A stretch of 64,000 bases of DNA from Sphingomonas sp. SORGH_AS_0950 (GTDB lineage: Bacteria > Pseudomonadota > Alphaproteobacteria > Sphingomonadales > Sphingomonadaceae), in assembly GCF_030818415.1 (NCBI RefSeq), contig NZ_JAUTAE010000001.1, positions 2,754,001 through 2,818,000 of the forward strand, given 5' to 3'. The notes beneath the pieces are model-generated. The model had not been told where the DNA came from, made no database searches, and saw nothing but the letters and a program-made list of their open reading frames with translations. Made by a program: the position numbers and the translations under genes. Of this stretch, positions 63,634 through 64,000 are shown piece by piece; the first letter of the stretch is position 1; every line of letters begins with the position of its first letter.

Positions 63634-64000
63634 GCGTCTTGCCGATGCGCGGCTCGGTGCCCGCCAGCAGCCGCTCGATGTTCGACCCGTGCTTCCACAC
63701 GACGATCAGCGCGAGCGCGATCAGCAGCAGGACCAGGTCGAACCGGCCGAGCACGGCGGCGGCCAGCGGCGCGCTGATCGCCGCGATCATCCCCGCCACC
63801 GCCGAGATGCGGATGGTGGCGAGCAGGCCCAGCCAGACCACCGCATAGATCAGGCCCAGCGGCCAGTAGAGCGCGGTGACGACGCCCATCAGCGTGGCGA
63901 CGCCCTTGCCCCCGCGAAACTTCAGCCAGACGGGATAGCAATGGCCGACGAACGCCGCCGCCGCCGCCAGCACCTCCTGGCCGGGCAGCCAGTGGCGGAC
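63626..64000 (-). CDS. plsY: Acyl-phosphate:glycerol-3-phosphate acyltransferase, start beyond window
   Basis: PlsY transfers an acyl group from acyl phosphate to glycerol-3-phosphate, the first step of phospholipid synthesis. The visible 124 residues contain the family motif AFVGHCYPVWLKFRGGKGVATLMGV as linked segments (GHCYPVWLKF; RGGKGVAT), several hydrophobic helices and the C-terminal IVVWKHGSNIERLLAGTEPRIG. About one third of the protein (N terminus) is missing because the gene continues past 64000. Its stop overlaps the dprA start. Confidence 0.93.
   Translation of the reverse strand, partial: VRHWLPGQEVLAAAAAFVGHCYPVWLKFRGGKGVATLMGVVTALYWPLGLIYAVVWLGLLATIRISAVAGMIAAISAPLAAAVLGRFDLVLLLIALALIVVWKHGSNIERLLAGTEPRIGKTRG

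Overview
The window is GC-rich, gene-dense chromosomal DNA from an alphaproteobacterium, most likely a sphingomonad (Sphingomonas or a close relative). Pointers are the ParA-like division-site protein MipZ, a DUF2093 protein beside xseA, a ribbon-helix-helix gene coupled to cobT, the order infA-maf-RNase E/G-yacG-tRNA-Phe, the order plsY-dprA-topA, a large Cys-paired TonB-dependent receptor and many periplasmic peptidases. The assignment rests on gene content and synteny, not on a database search.

Layout. 1-682 is the end of an IS5-family insertion sequence that appears to have landed inside a dispersed intergenic repeat. 0.8-11.4 kb is mostly housekeeping: rpmB, tadA, an OmpA-like lipoprotein, a CorC/HlyC membrane protein, an isochorismatase-like hydrolase, purD and xseA (whose start codons overlap head-to-head), DUF2093 and an M23 peptidase. 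11.7-23.6 kb holds a TonB-dependent receptor, clpB with a heat-shock-type promoter, an M16 peptidase, a Tat-exported DUF885 protein and a TonB-like protein. 23.6-32.7 kb holds purEK, gpmA, glmM, a dicarboxylate/amino-acid symporter, an aldo/keto reductase, a POT peptide transporter and a nitroreductase. 32.8-42.4 kb holds a small GntR regulator, a PepSY protein, a 179-bp tandem repeat, cobST, bolA, a GST, a Nudix gene with an in-frame amber codon, a pirin and tRNA-Phe. 42.4-50.5 kb holds the yacG-RNase-maf-infA operon, an S9 peptidase, thiL, nusB and a hisG-hisD-acetyltransferase operon whose last gene resembles chromosomal AAC(6') enzymes. 50.6-64 kb holds two L,D-transpeptidases, rpmJ, an M14 carboxypeptidase of the cytosolic-carboxypeptidase type, phosphomannomutase, mipZ, panC, topA, dprA and the start-truncated plsY.

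Genes are tightly packed. Many same-strand neighbours overlap by 4 or 8 bases (ATGA, GTGA or TTGTCTGA junctions), which implies translational coupling. GTG and TTG starts are common.

Nearly all spare intergenic space is filled by at least four families of palindromic repeats: a motif built on CGACTTCGCTCAGGCTGAAC, a composite of about 210 bp bounded by CCCTCTCCCCTG hairpins, a CCTCCCCTGCAAGGGGAGG family whose variable core stays self-complementary, and a short-period CGCGGAG array. No CRISPR array, prophage, toxin-antitoxin pair or dedicated defence locus was seen. The least explained signals are these repeat families, the AAC(6')-like gene inside the histidine operon, the overlapping purD/xseA starts and a possibly leaderless GntR regulator.
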